Below, in pieces: positions 44,829 through 55,245 of a stretch of DNA of 64,000 bases. Origin of the DNA: Saposhnikovia divaricata (Eukaryota; Streptophyta; Magnoliopsida; Apiales; Apiaceae). Position 1 is the first letter of the stretch. Each line of letters starts with the position of its first letter. The notes below the pieces were generated by a model, which ran no database searches, was not told where the DNA came from, and saw only the letters and a program-made list of their open reading frames with translations. The stretch covers positions 142,597,647-142,661,646 of the forward strand of contig CM071597.1 of assembly GCA_036435485.1 (NCBI GenBank), given 5' to 3'. Made by a program: the position numbers and the translations under genes.

Positions 44829-46790
44829 TCGAGTTTTATCGTTCGTTTTCTAAGTGTTTTACCAAAGTTATAACCAAGTTGGTTTTTAGGGATTCGTTCG
44901 CGTTTAACCTTGATTCAAACATTTTTATAAAATCGGAAAACGATTCGTTTGACATGTGGTTTTCTCTCATACCTTCCTTATGACCTCTAGTATTTATTTA
45001 CCAAGATTCGCCACTGAGTAACATGCTTTACGAGGGTTCGAACCAATTTTAGTAATTTATTTATTTACTTACGGTTTCGAACCAATTTTAGTAATTTGAC
45101 CATAACTCCTAAACCGTAAGTCGGAATGTCTCGATTCTCGTGCCAAAACGATCTATAGCTCGAGATCTACAAGGACCAGTCATAATATTATCAAGGTTAG
45201 GAACCTATATTAACTGCCATGATTGGTTTTTAAGTGTTAACAAAAATTCGGCATTACGACGGCTATAAATCGGACGTTCTAAAAATCGTAACAGCACAAC
45301 CAAGCCACACCGTGCATCAACACAATTTATAAACATGATTCTCATATCCACAAGTCCTAGAACCACTGATCTTAACCTCAAAATCATCAAGGACTTGAAT
45401 CATGATTAAATAACTACTAAGAACAACTACATGATCATGTAAACATGCTTATACTAACATCATCACCAAATCTCATCTAAAACTCCATTAAAACTCAAAA
45501 CAAAAACTTGGGTTCTTGAAGTTTATACCTTCCTTGGAGTGTGTATGCACTTATTAAGCCTTGTATAGTCCTTAGATTTCCTTAACAAAGCTTAGATCAT
45601 TCAAAAGAATCAAGAAAAACAATGTTAGTTTCATGAAAGCACTATTCACCCTCCTCTTTCTTGATTTTTTTGAAAATGGAAACAAAGGAGTTTGAAGCTA
45701 AAATTTTGAGGAGATTACTTTCTTCAAATATAGGACTCACCTTAAAAATTACAAGATCAAACAAGGAGTGGAAGCTTGATTTCTCCTTTGGAATTAATGA
45801 AAAAGTCGAATGGGGGTTTTTGCAAGAGAGGATGAAGTTTTGCTTGGTTGGTTGCTTTGTTCTCATCCACTTTAGTGCATTATTGTGTTAATATCTTGGT
45901 AAAGTAACTTTAATAAAGTGGTGATGCAATGGATGATGAGAATTGCATGGACAAATGTTGATCTTTGGTGGTGTTAAGGCTAACTAAGTAGTTTGCATTG
46001 CTAAGTACTAGTTTCATCTCTAAGTATGCTAGTTGCATGAGTCATCACTTGGTTTGCTAGATATTTTCCACCACTACATGCATGTATCTTGATTTCCTGC
46101 TTGTTTCTTTGTCCGGTTATTGCTCAATTCTTTGATCATTCGGAGGAATAACTCATTCGTTTCTAGTTAGGGTTTTACCGGAATCCGTCTTAATATTTAT
46201 ACTATCATCCTCCATCCTCTTTAATAATTCTTGAACCTATTTTCCTTAAATCCCTTCAATAATTCCTTATGTCTTTCAGTGTCCAGGGAAATCTCGGGAA
46301 AAATAAAAGTGCTATTTTTCAGAATCCGATAGTTTTTACATACACTCTTTTTCCCCCTGGCTCACTAATACGAACTCAGAATTTCGTTCTGGGTACTTCT
46401 ATATAGTGTCGTCTCATAATATTCTCATTTCCACCAAAAACACTATTCATACTTTATTCTTCCTTCATTCCCTATATTTATGACAATTTCCTTGTTCCTT
46501 CTCGGGCGTTTCTTAACCCTTTCACGGAATCACTGGGCTAATCATTATCGATCTGGATGACATGAGAATATTCTCCTGCTTGGAATTGCCATATCTAATT
46601 CCCCTAGGAGATAGATTATTCTTACCTAAGTTGTCAACCATTAGCATTCTTCATGACATATAAATATTTGAACCCATATCCATTCCATTCATTCATTAGA
46701 GCTGGTGACCTTGTTGTCGGAATCATTGTTCCTCATTTTATCAATACTTAATAAAAAGTTTTAATTCTACCGAAAATTTGGGTTCTTACA
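44829..46790 (-). repeat. 5' LTR of old Ty3 element, second piece
   Basis: It starts with the second TCGAG copy and continues TTTTATCGTTCGTTTTC exactly as in the sister LTR from about 21465. It holds about 215 bases (45574-45788) missing from that LTR and a small local duplication near 45040-45080. It ends GGGTTCTTACA at 46790, followed by the GTTTT duplication. Confidence 0.93.
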
Positions 46791-46795
46791 GTTTT

Positions 46796-47073
46796 ATAAT
46801 TTATAATGCTGCAATTATGTCTTGTATTGTTGTTTCCGTGTTTTTTGTTGCTATCAGACCCATATCTAGTGCATCATGAAGGATGTTGTATGCCATCGTA
46901 TTTTTGTCTCCTAGGTGGTCGAATGGTATGATTTTTTGACAGGAGTTATGTTTATCACTGTCTCCAGTAGCCACACCTGAGTAGGAAGGTGGCGCTGTCC
47001 CAGTTCTGGCTGTAGGAGTTGTCTTAACTATGCACGTAATATATTTTAATGACTTATATATATATGTGATCAA
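46796..47073 (-). pseudogene. Probable LINE ORF1 C-terminal fragment
   Basis: The minus-strand frame reads APPSYSGVATGDSDKHNS, FDHLGDKNTMAYNILHDALD and ETTIQDIIAAL before a TAA at 46801-46803. It lies immediately upstream of ORF2 once the Ty3 block is removed. Position and spacing fit the end of an L1 ORF1 (RNA-binding chaperone), but I see no diagnostic RRM or CCHC motif. The first dozen residues are probably not genuine coding. Confidence 0.5.
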
Positions 47074-47080
47074 ATTCGTG

Positions 47081-47450
47081 TAATTAAAGAAAAACCTGAC
47101 TTATATCTAAATTAAAATTTATTTATATTCACCTAACTTAGAGATAAATTCGAATTACATAAATTGATGGTGACACAAAAAGCAGCAATTGAAATTGAGG
47201 ATTGGGAAAATTGAGATGGTCAAAAGAAAGCTAGGAGAAGAAATAAGGAAATAGTACTTGTCGAATAAATTTGAAAAAAATGTAACTATGCAATATTTTG
47301 AGAAGAACCGTATATATGGTAAATTCAATTTATTTTTTGATACATATCTAATGTTCAAACAATGTATTTTTAAATAAACATTTCTTAATATTTTTAATTT
47401 TGTACTAAAATTTAAACCTTACATTTATATACAAAGTAAAAAAAATTCAA

Positions 47451-47481
<31 letters not shown>

Positions 47482-47590
47482 TATATATATACAATATTAT
47501 ATAAAACCCGAAATAATAAAAGTTTTGGTACCTGTTTTTTAGTACCAATTTTTTTGTACCAGTTTTTGGGTACTTCGTGAATTTACTTAT
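47081..47590. other. AT-rich DNA with (AT)n/(AC)n microsatellite
   Basis: No gene is seen. A compound (AT)n-(AC)n-(AT)n tract lies at about 47451-47491. Just after it, from 47520 to 47578, GGTACC/GTACCA-type words recur several times. Confidence 0.6.
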
Positions 47591-48110
47591 TTACCCTTCA
47601 TTATAAAGAAAAATAAATACACCTAAAATAAATAATAATATAATACAATTAAAGGTAATTAGTCGATTGTCTTTTTCACATTTACTTTTTGTTGAAGATA
47701 CAAAATTACTTGTTTACCCTTCATTATAAAGAAAAATAAATACACCTGAAATAAATAATAATATAATACAATTAAAGGTAATTAGTCGATTGCCTTTTTC
47801 ACATTTACTTTTAGTTGAAGATACATAATTAATGGTAATTAGTCGATTGACTTTTTCACATTTACTTTTAGTCGAAGATATTACCTTTTATAAATATCTT
47901 CTACTTATTTACCCTTCATTATAAAGAAAAATAAATACACCTAAAATAAATAATAATATAATACAATTAAATGTAGTTAGTTGATTGCCTTTTTCACATT
48001 TAGTTTTAGTTGTAGATACATAATTAATGGTAATTAGTCGATTGACTTTTTCACATTTACTTTTAGTCGAAGATTTACCTTTTATAAACATCTTCCGATC
48101 ATTAATATTT
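47591..48110. repeat. Three-copy tandem repeat, core about 120 bp
   Basis: TTACCCTTCATTATAAAGAA starts at 47591, 47714 and 47909 (spacing 123 and 195). The longer spacing includes an extra block built on GGTAATTAGTCGATTGACTT, which itself recurs after the third core. Short frames here are chance products of the repeat. Confidence 0.85.
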
Positions 48111-48169
48111 CCTTTCGAATTAAAACACGTTACCTTTTTAATTTAAAACAAATCTTACAATCATTAATA

Positions 48170-48310
48170 TGTGACGCCCCTAAATCCGCCCTGACCGGGG
48201 ACCCGGGTCGTCACATCTGTCTCGATATCCTGCAGCACACGTTAGCTCAATAATAAAGCAAAATATTTATTACAACGGAGCATAAGTGTCCACTCCGCAG
48301 ATCCAAGATC
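48170..48310 (-). repeat. Truncated Ty3 LTR fragment
   Basis: It starts TGTGACGCCCCTAAATCCGC, closely like the LTR edge at 41332, and continues with an AATAATAAAGCAAAATATTT stretch comparable to the region near 41510. After about 140 bases it is cut by CACTACACCA. It belongs to a different Tekay-like subfamily. Confidence 0.6.
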
Positions 48311-49292
48311 CACTACACCATATAATGCCTATTGCAACCATATTTTTGAAGGTTTGTCGAAAAACGTTGCTATTGAGAAACTAAATCACACAAATTGCAA
48401 CGTCTCTGAAAAAACATTGCAATAGCATTGAAAAAATTTAAGAGCGTTAAAAACATTCAGTCTATTGCAATGATTTAAGAAATCATTACTATACATAGCA
48501 ATTTTGGGCTCAAAATTTAGGCGGGCTACTCAAAAAATTGAGCGGCCTTATAAAAATTTGCCCGGCTTATTAAAATAAAAATAAAAAAAGACAATAATAG
48601 AACACATAGCTCACAGACACACAAAGACAGAGACATACACATACACAGAGACATACAAACATACACGATACACACATTTGCAGACTAAATCTAAGAAAAC
48701 AAAATTGAAGAAGACACTTAGTTTGAAGGAAACACAAAAGCGAAGAAGATTAAAGCACGAAGAAGGTATATTCCCCATTATTTTTTCCCCAAATGTAGTT
48801 TTAAATCGAGTTTCAATTAGGGTTCTTATTTATTTTTTTAGTTGGAGCTTATATTGTTAATTACGGTTTAATGTATGTTTTTAAATTTACATATGTTTGG
48901 GTTTTAGTTTGTATTCGTAATTTTGTGTTTTAATTTGGAGTTCTTAACTATGTTTCAATTTGGGAGTTTTTTGTTAAAAGTTTAGTTTAGAACATCTGTT
49001 TATGAGTGCCTTGTTTTCTTATTTTCTGTTTTAGCACTGAGGTAATTCTTTCGTGAGATAGGCGGCTTAAACCATCCAAATTTGTCCAACCCCTGTTTCC
49101 AAGCTTCGTGTATGTATGTATGTATGTATGTAATTGGAGCTAAGGAGAAGCTTCTTTCGAGTAATCTGTGGGCGGTTCGGATTTGCAGGTATTTGTTCTT
49201 GTAGATATTTGAATTATACTTGGGTGCATCTATTGCTTTGCAGGCCAGTTACCCTCCTAAAATACTCTTTTGTTTTCTCAAATAATTTTTAG

Positions 49293-49580
49293 AGCCTACA
49301 AGATACAATCGCTCAGTTTACAAGAACACATTGTGTGGAGAACGATCTATTGGTAGCTGAAAATGGTAGTCACATTTTTGAGGTAATTGCTTATGCTCAT
49401 TTAATATGCCAATAAGACAATGATAATAAATGATCTCCACGTCTTTATCTTAATATTTATGGGGTATGACTTCCCATTAACGCTTTGTAGGCGATTGGCT
49501 TATTAATTGGAATGGAAGAAGTGCCAGTGGAGAAGCAAATTGATTTACCTTCATCGCTTCTGAGTCCTCTTTGTCAGCAG
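49293..49580 (+). pseudogene. Exportin-T (tRNA exportin, PAUSED) fragment: two exons with intron
   Basis: Exon 49293-49382 (30 codons) reads SLQDTIAQFTRTHC, then AENGSHIFE, with acceptor TTTTTAG and donor GTAATT. Exon 49491-49580 (30 codons) reads AIGLLIGMEEVPVEKQIDL, then LLSPLCQQ, with acceptor TTTGTAG and donor GTCAGT. These match plant exportin-T, the Ran-dependent nuclear tRNA exporter, in its middle HEAT-repeat region (DGSHIFEAIG, LLTPLCQQ). Only about 60 of roughly 1000 residues are present and the next exon belongs to another gene. It is a captured fragment, not a working gene. Intron retention shows capture from DNA rather than from mRNA. Confidence 0.85.
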
Positions 49581-49650
49581 GTCAGTTTAAAATTACAGTA
49601 ATGCAATTAAAATTGGGTCGGCTAATGTTTAGCACCCTTCTTGATCACAG

Positions 49651-50360
49651 ACTATTATGATGTTTGGCGCTATTGGAACCCTGGTTTCATGTTCTATTAT
49701 CTCATTTGGTATGCCACCTTTGCACTAAATTTTAGCCTTGTAAAATGTTTTTCCAGTTGCATAGTTCAAGTGAATGTTAGACTATAAACACCTCTACTTT
49801 GACAAAATCTCGATCTCGTCGAAAGGGACTTGTTTTAGTAAGAGTTTTTTCCGCAATAGCTAAACATAACTTTTCTCTTCTTTCTTATAATCCTATCTAC
49901 TGTCATAACTCTGAATTTTCACTTGGTATCAAACCATGGACGCTTTTTAAATAAACAAGTCATTGTGCCAAATAAAACTCTTCGCATAAAATGTGCAACC
50001 AACTCTTTCTGCGGGTTTTTTATGTAACTGCAATCAAATGCAATCAGCCATACATAAAAATGCCTTTATGTTCGTTTGATCAAGTTCAGCATTGGACTAA
50101 ACATTATGTCGGTCATTTGCTTTTGACTGTAAAACTTTCCCTTCTTAATTGTTTATGGATGAACCAGGTATCACGAAACTTTTTAAGAGATTGGGTGTTG
50201 GCTCTCAAGACATTGGGGACTATCTGGGTATCTACTTTTGCACTTTATTGGTAGCACCCTTTACTTCCTGTCAGTGTTATGGACCGTAATATCTTCCTTC
50301 CATTATTTTAGCAATTGGAGCAATATTCGCTGCAACAGATTCTGTTTGCACACTACATGT
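49651..50360 (+). pseudogene. NHX-type Na+/H+ antiporter fragment: three exons with introns
   Basis: Exon 49651-49708 reads TIMMFGAIGTLVSCSIISF; exon 50168-50227 reads ITKLFKRLGVGSQDIGDYL; exon from 50312 reads AIGAIFAATDSVCTL. Acceptors (TCACAG, AACCAG, TTTTAG) and donors (GTATGC, GTATCT) keep the phase. These are consecutive segments of the plant vacuolar/endosomal NHX antiporter, including the conserved TDSVCTL region. In a complete protein they form transmembrane helices exchanging Na+/K+ for H+. The start, the other helices and the C-terminus are absent. It begins only 70 bases after the exportin-T fragment, in the same orientation. Confidence 0.87.
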
Positions 50361-50415
50361 ATTTATTTCATATTGTTCGCACTTATTCACGCAAGAGAAC
50401 GTGGTCAACAAGTAA

Positions 50416-51899
50416 TATATGGTAAATAGGATTCGTTCCCACAGAGACTCGAATTGTTCGTTATATTCACTTATACACCAGCTTATGATTTACACTCACT
50501 GCCAAGACAATCACAATTTTGGTTTTGATTAACTAATGATTAAATACCAACTATGACAATTACGAGAAAATAACTTAACGATTAATTTATAATAAACAAA
50601 CATGGGATTTCAATTTCATTAACCACTTCATCTAGAATCTTATGCCCTTTAACCTAGCATGTGACAGAGTTGATTACTGATTAGATGCACTAAACTGATA
50701 CACACCAACTTTCGTTGTGCATATACCATCCTACTGATCATCCACAATTGGTAGAAGTCAAGTAATCACCAAATATGCGTAGTTCCTATATGTCTATAGC
50801 AATTGAACACATACCGGTTAAAAATCAAGCATCCATAAAACCACATAGTCAGTGCAAGACGGTTAGAATTACACAATAAATTAATACATGTTCTTCGCAT
50901 GCAAAAACCTATGCTAGTATGAATTGTTCTAAACCCTAGATCCACTTTCGCATTCACCAGGATTAAACAAACAATTACAGGTGTTCGCGACTCACCTATA
51001 ACGAATAAGCGTAATCATACTAGGAAATCAATAAAATCAATCACACACCAAGGCATAAAAAACACTTAATTACTAGAATCCATAGAAAAATCCATTAAAA
51101 TCCCATGATAACGAATTAGCCCATAATCGACCTAATCGCCATCATGGGTTCAATTGTAAACATGATTGAAAAAGAGATACGATAAACCAAACAAGAGTAG
51201 TAAAAGAATATACGAAAACAACCGAGCATTCAACGCAATAGAAGATTACAAATATCAAATGAAAACTAGGAAACCCCCAAAAAGCTTGATGCTCTTCCAA
51301 TAGTTCTTCTCTCCCTAAAAATCCACGCTTAGAATAATACGATCCTCCTTTGATAATTAGGGCTTTCCCCCGATAGTACATAATAAACTGGGCTTCCAAG
51401 ACACAAGGCTGCACATCTCGTCCGAACCGGCCCTTCAGAACAAGCCCAACAACAGAAAATTAATATTTCTCAGCCAGCCAGGGTGCAGGCGCGCCTGGCC
51501 CCCCTGTCCAGAATCTCAATTTTTCTCCGTTCCTCTGTTGGTTGCTGCACAATGCTCCGATATGCTCCCTGATCGACATGCTATCTCAGCCCTCGACACT
51601 TCCAGCTCTAAACCATCCGAAACACGCAATTCCACCACCCAAATTATCCATTTAGGATAAATTTACGTGGATTGTGGAGCTGCTATTATATTCAATTGGC
51701 AGCTCCTTACAAGTTGTACACCCATGTGACTTACTTAAATTGCTATACAAACCATCTTATACATAAAAAGCAATCTAGATATTTTCCATTTTGAGCTTAC
51801 ACAATTCTGGTAGATGTTGATTTGCCATACCCTCAAATTGATAAGTTCCATCTTGTGATCTCTCAAGCTTCTGTCGTAGTCTTCATAGGACTGCTACAA
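50416..51899. other. Repeat-like DNA without recognisable genes
   Basis: It starts with GGTAAATAGGATTCGTTCCC, which looks like the edge of another element. It continues A/T-rich, then becomes GC-richer at 51420-51620, where a perfect 12-base palindrome CAGGCGCGCCTG lies at 51486-51497. No coding frame is convincing. It may be a non-autonomous LTR element; no partner terminal repeat was found. Confidence 0.4.
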
Positions 51900-52416
51900 T
51901 ATTGGGATACTACAGCATGCCTGAATCTTGAACATCCAATCTGTCACATGTTTGACTTAGGAAATCCCCAATTCAAATAGATTCCATTGAGACAGTATCC
52001 TATGCATCAAGTCTGCTGTCATATGATATGCTTTGGTTGACAGTGTGAATTCTCCGCAGATGATGTTGTCAAGAATTCCAGACTTTCTGTCAACGTGTGA
52101 GAGTTACTGTCTTCATGCTTCCGCCAATGTTCCTGTCAGATGTATCATTCTGTCATGACCTGCAACATGCTGTCTTCTTGTAACCTTGTTGTCAATGTTA
52201 TGACAGTGACATTTATTCTTGTTATCGATCTGATGTATTCCTTGAGGCTAGAACATATACATGAACTTCTTTCAAGATATACAATTATTACACGTCAGTA
52301 ATTTATTTGATTACAAGAACACACTATGGCTGTGACAGAATGTTCTACTTAGTAAAAACTAAGCATGATAAAATGTAGTTAAGTTGTCTCAAAGCTATCA
52401 CCCATAAATCCCAACA
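51900..52416 (-). repeat. Probable Copia LTR fragment
   Basis: On the minus strand it would begin TGTTGGGATTTATGGG at 52416, a typical Copia LTR start. The body is rich in CTGTCA/TGACAG words and has no open frame. The far end is not defined and no 5-bp duplication was found. It interrupts or abuts an RNase H tail that resumes at 52420. Confidence 0.45.
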
Positions 52417-52419
52417 CAT

Positions 52420-52579
52420 GTTAAAAAACAAATGAACAAGGCTGCCCATTTACTAGCTAGATGTCCTTGTATGATTGGTTGTTTTACTGTTTTTACGTCT
52501 CCTCCAGATTGTGTGTTAGGGACACTTCTTTTTTATTCTTCTTTTGAATGAAAAGATTGTTTGATTTCGAAAAAAAAAA
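52420..52579 (+). pseudogene. RNase H-like domain tail with poly(A), non-LTR retroelement 3' end
   Basis: The frame reads QMNKAAHLLARCPCMIGCF then CVLGTLLFYSSFE and a stop at 52549-52551. NKAAHLLA is the last helix of plant RVT_3-type RNase H domains. A run of 10 A at 52570-52579 follows about 20 bases after the stop. It is probably the 3' end of a 5'-truncated LINE on the plus strand, with a Copia LTR inserted upstream. Confidence 0.6.
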
Positions 52580-53287
52580 CATACATGAACTTCATGCAAT
52601 TTATAAATACTAATTTTGTAAAAAATAAATGTTTAATAAATATGAATAACAATAATTATACTCAATTTAACAAAATGAAACAAATTCTCAAAATTAACAA
52701 AATGGAACAAAATCATGTAATTGTATTTGTGAACATAAAATTGCTGGTAAAATTGAATTGCACACTAGTTTGGCCTAAAGTGTTATATAAAATAATATTT
52801 GATAATATACAGTTAAACTAATTAGATTATAAATTTAAAAACATGTGAATCACGTAACTTGAAAAAAATGTCTAAATTGAATAAGGAAACATATAAGGTG
52901 TTCTAAACTAACCTGGGAATGAAGAAACTATGCAGAGAACAAATGGTCATACAAGAGTTTATTTATTTAAAAATTTGCCTCAATCCACTCCTAGGTTTGT
53001 GGGTGGTTATCACTTATCATCCCCACTACTTTAAATTTTTAAACTAACGTATACCTTATCTATCTTGTAACACTAATTTTGACCAAGTAAAATGATTAAA
53101 CATTTAAAATAACATAAACTTGAAAATTACATTTATAAATATTTTTCTTTCTGAAGTTTCAATTATAAAAATAATGTATTTTAAATTAAATTTTTGCACA
53201 CAAAAAAGCTAGAGCACTACTTTATTTTAAATAGTTTAAATTATTAGAAATAAAATTTTAAAAGAAAATATAGGTTTATCACATATT
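52580..53287. other. AT-rich intergenic DNA
   Basis: Very A/T-rich sequence with only chance frames of Asn/Lys/Ile-rich composition. No repeat boundary is recognisable. Confidence 0.5.
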
Positions 53288-53701
53288 TATAACATCCAAA
53301 CCAACAACCGAATACATATCGGACCTAACAACCCACCACAAGTCAGTTCAAAAGAACTAGCAATTTGGTATACATTAATTGTAAACTTGACCTTATAAAG
53401 GGCTCGAATACTCTTATTCTTATCGATATGTGATGTTACAAACACCCCCTCTCTCTTATTGGATCGACGTCCTCGTCGAGTCCATACACACCTACGAAAC
53501 CTGGGCACAACCTGTGCACTTCTGGTCGGATAGAGCTCTGATACCATTTATAATATCCAAACCCATAACTGATTGCATACCGGACCCAACAACCCATCAT
53601 AGGTCAATCCAAAAGGGTTATCAATTTGATATACATTAGTTATAAATTTGACCTTATAAAGGAGCCGAATACTTTTATTCTTATCGATATGTAATGTTAC
53701 A
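53288..53701 (-). mobile_element. TRIM (terminal-repeat retrotransposon in miniature), 414 bp
   Basis: Two direct repeats of 153 bases (53288-53440 and 53549-53701) share about 80% of positions by eye, including CGAATAC, TTATTCTTATCGATATG and the end ATGTTACA. The 108-base interior carries TGGTATCAGAGC on the minus strand (53536-53547) next to the right repeat, the iMet primer site, and a purine-rich run next to the left repeat. No coding capacity is present. The repeats start TATAA on the plus strand rather than TG, and I found no matching target duplication, so the edges may have decayed. Confidence 0.82.
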
Positions 53702-53842
53702 CACCCATAAATACTCTAGCCACCTAAGCGGAATTAGTCAAGCACCTCCTCAATTTCTTTTTCTTATTTTTTTAGTACATACAATTAACTTTCAAAATGT
53801 TCACATCAACTATATATATTTCCTTTGTAGAATATATAAATA

Positions 53843-54069
53843 CTCCCTCCGGTCCAAGGCATTTGACTTTCTGCACGTAATTTTAAGTGTTTTGACCACA
53901 TAGTAAAAATTATTATTTTTTAAATTTTCTTTTTCCAAATAAAAATAGATTATTAATATTTTTATTCAAAAAAAGAAAAATTAAAAAATAATAATTTTTA
54001 GTATGTAGTCAAAACACTTAAAATTACGTGCAAAAAAGTCAAATGCTTTATATAATGGATCGGAGAGAG
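53843..54069. mobile_element. Stowaway-type MITE (Tc1/mariner), TA target duplication
   Basis: The 5' end CTCCCTCCGGTCCA and the inverted 3' end (reverse complement CTCTCTCCGATCCA) are classic Stowaway termini. They are flanked by TA at 53841-53842 and 54070-54071. Long subterminal inverted repeats (TTTGACTTTCTGCACGTAAT against its inverse near 54020) make the 227 bases fold into one hairpin. No coding is present; such elements move with mariner-like transposase supplied elsewhere. Confidence 0.93.
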
Positions 54070-54231
54070 TAGATAAAATAGAAAGAACCATATATCATAT
54101 GGCATTAAAAAGGTCTAAAACCGGCATTGGGTCTAGGCATCCTCTAACTAGATCCATCATCCGTTGTAAGAACATCAGTTAAGTAACCCTTACAATTCAT
54201 GTTCCCTCATGAATGGGTGACGTTGCGGATG

Positions 54232-54363
54232 GCTTTGTTAAAGAAGGTAATGGAACTCTAAAAAAAAAAATATAAATGAAGATTTCACAGATCTCAAGTA
54301 GCTTTGTTGAAGAAGGCAATGAAATTCTAAACGAAAATATATATCAAGGCTTCATATATCTAA
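54232..54363. repeat. Tandem duplication, about 69-bp unit
   Basis: GCTTTGTTAAAGAAGGTAAT at 54232 and GCTTTGTTGAAGAAGGCAAT at 54301 start two similar units, both ending in a TTCA-CA/T-ATCT stretch. Confidence 0.75.
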
Positions 54364-54740
54364 ACACAAACCTGTAAATATTTGAACCACAGCCAAATTC
54401 ATTAAAACGCACAAGTAACATGCCATTATTGAAGCATGTTCAAGCCTGAGAGTGCTTCTTGGAAGGGGTTTTCAGTGTAGTAAGAATATATAGGCTCGAC
54501 TGAGATGGCAGATAAATCCGAATATGCCTGGCCCCTTCTCTTTTGTTTTGCCTGACTAAACATTATACACGGAAAGAAGTCATAGCACACTCATCTATAA
54601 TGACAAATAATGAAAGAATTATCGTACAAGGCAAGAGATCACACTCTAATTCAGATTCAGGAATGGGTGCATAAGAAACCACCATGATAACACACTATGG
54701 TTGTCATAATGGAAAAACCAAATTCATTCTTCCATAGTCG

Positions 54741-54985
54741 ATGGGGTATAAGGACTGATCTGATGTGCAAGAATCATACCATGGCACAATGTAAAATTAC
54801 ATGGATTCAACATGTTCAATGCATTCAATGAGATAAATGTATCAAGTCTAAAGTTCTGAAATGGGGTATAAGAACTTCAATCTTTTGTGACACAAAACCA
54901 TACCATGGCACCATGTAAAACTAGGTGGATTCAAAATGTTTAAAGCATTTACTGAGAGCAATGTATTAGTCTAAAGTTCGGAAAT
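54741..54985. repeat. Tandem duplication, about 120-bp unit
   Basis: ATGGGGTATAAG starts at 54741 and 54861. Both units share CATACCATGGCAC, TGTAAAA, GGATTCAA and a CTAAAGTT(C)GGAAATGG-type end. The second unit runs into the last codons of the minus-strand exon-like frame. Confidence 0.8.
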
Positions 54986-55245
54986 GGAATAGCGAAAAGT
55001 TTGTGGTTGAATCTTCTTCACAACGCCTTCAAAGATGCCATCAGTTCCAAAACCAGCATTTACACCGTCAGAATTAATTGGCCCCAGAAGCTTGAAATGA
55101 GATGGAAAATTCACCCGGTGGACAAAGAATTTGTGCCAGCATTTCAAATATACCTTGCCGTGCTTGAGAACCTTTTTCTCACCAGTGGTTGTTCTTCCTC
55201 TAATAAATATCTTACCATCGTGTTCAATAAACCAACTAAATGTAT
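54971..55245 (-). CDS. Possible terminal exon of an unassigned gene
   Basis: After an acceptor-like TAATTGCAG the minus strand reads about 90 codons: TFSWFIEHDGKIFIRGRTTT, then HGKVYLKCWHKFFVHRVN, then GFGTDGIFEGVVKKIQP, and a stop at 54971-54973. Composition is protein-like, unlike the neighbouring chance frames. A GTAAG within the frame (after EHDG) could also act as a donor. I do not recognise the family. No transposon motif is present, so a host gene or captured fragment is possible. Confidence 0.35.

Larger units (their letters stand above)
18868..46790 (-). mobile_element. Old Ty3/gypsy chromovirus (host element), TSD GTTTT, carrying a nested Ty3
   Basis: Both LTRs start TGTAACACCCCCAGATCCGG on the plus strand and end GGGTTCTTACA. 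Five-base duplications GTTTT lie at 18863-18867 and 46791-46795. The polypurine tract is beside the left LTR and the primer site beside the right LTR, so transcription runs on the minus strand. The right (5') LTR is interrupted by a younger 13.4 kb Ty3 element. Without the insert the element is about 14.5 kb. The internal region is heavily decayed, with little readable gag-pol. It lies between LINE ORF1 and ORF2. Confidence 0.95.
11534..47073 (-). mobile_element. L1-type LINE (bicistronic, RNase H-bearing), split by three insertions
   Basis: Read on the minus strand after removing the inserts at 18868-46790, 17116-18665 and 13137-14724 and one TSD copy each, the order is that of a plant L1: ORF1 tail, ORF2 endonuclease, reverse transcriptase, zf-RVT, RNase H, 3' untranslated DNA. 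Coding runs in frame across the solo-LTR gap at 13137-14724 (GGLGVTNLE, then HRNLAMLGKNWW). ORF2 has many stops and frameshifts, so the element is dead. The 5' limit (near 47.04-47.08 kb) and 3' limit (between the RNase H stop at 11740 and the hAT at 11525) are approximate. I saw no poly(A) tail or LINE target duplication. Confidence 0.85.
48311..50415 (+). mobile_element. CACTA-like terminus followed by captured gene fragments
   Basis: The segment begins CACTACACCATATAATGCC. Subterminal words TTGCAAC, AACGTTGC, TTGCAACG and ATTGCAAT then repeat in both orientations, as in En/Spm (CACTA) ends. It contains exon-intron fragments of two unrelated host genes in tandem (49293-50360). I could not find the opposite CACTA end or a confirmed 3-bp duplication, so the boundary at 50415 is only where recognisable content stops. 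A Helitron or MULE origin is an alternative for the captured block. Confidence 0.5.

Noticed and set aside
48678..48860. Lys-rich short frame with a GT after HEE
   Set aside because: It follows a run of ACACA/AGAGACA-type simple sequence; it could be a captured exon but nothing identifies it.
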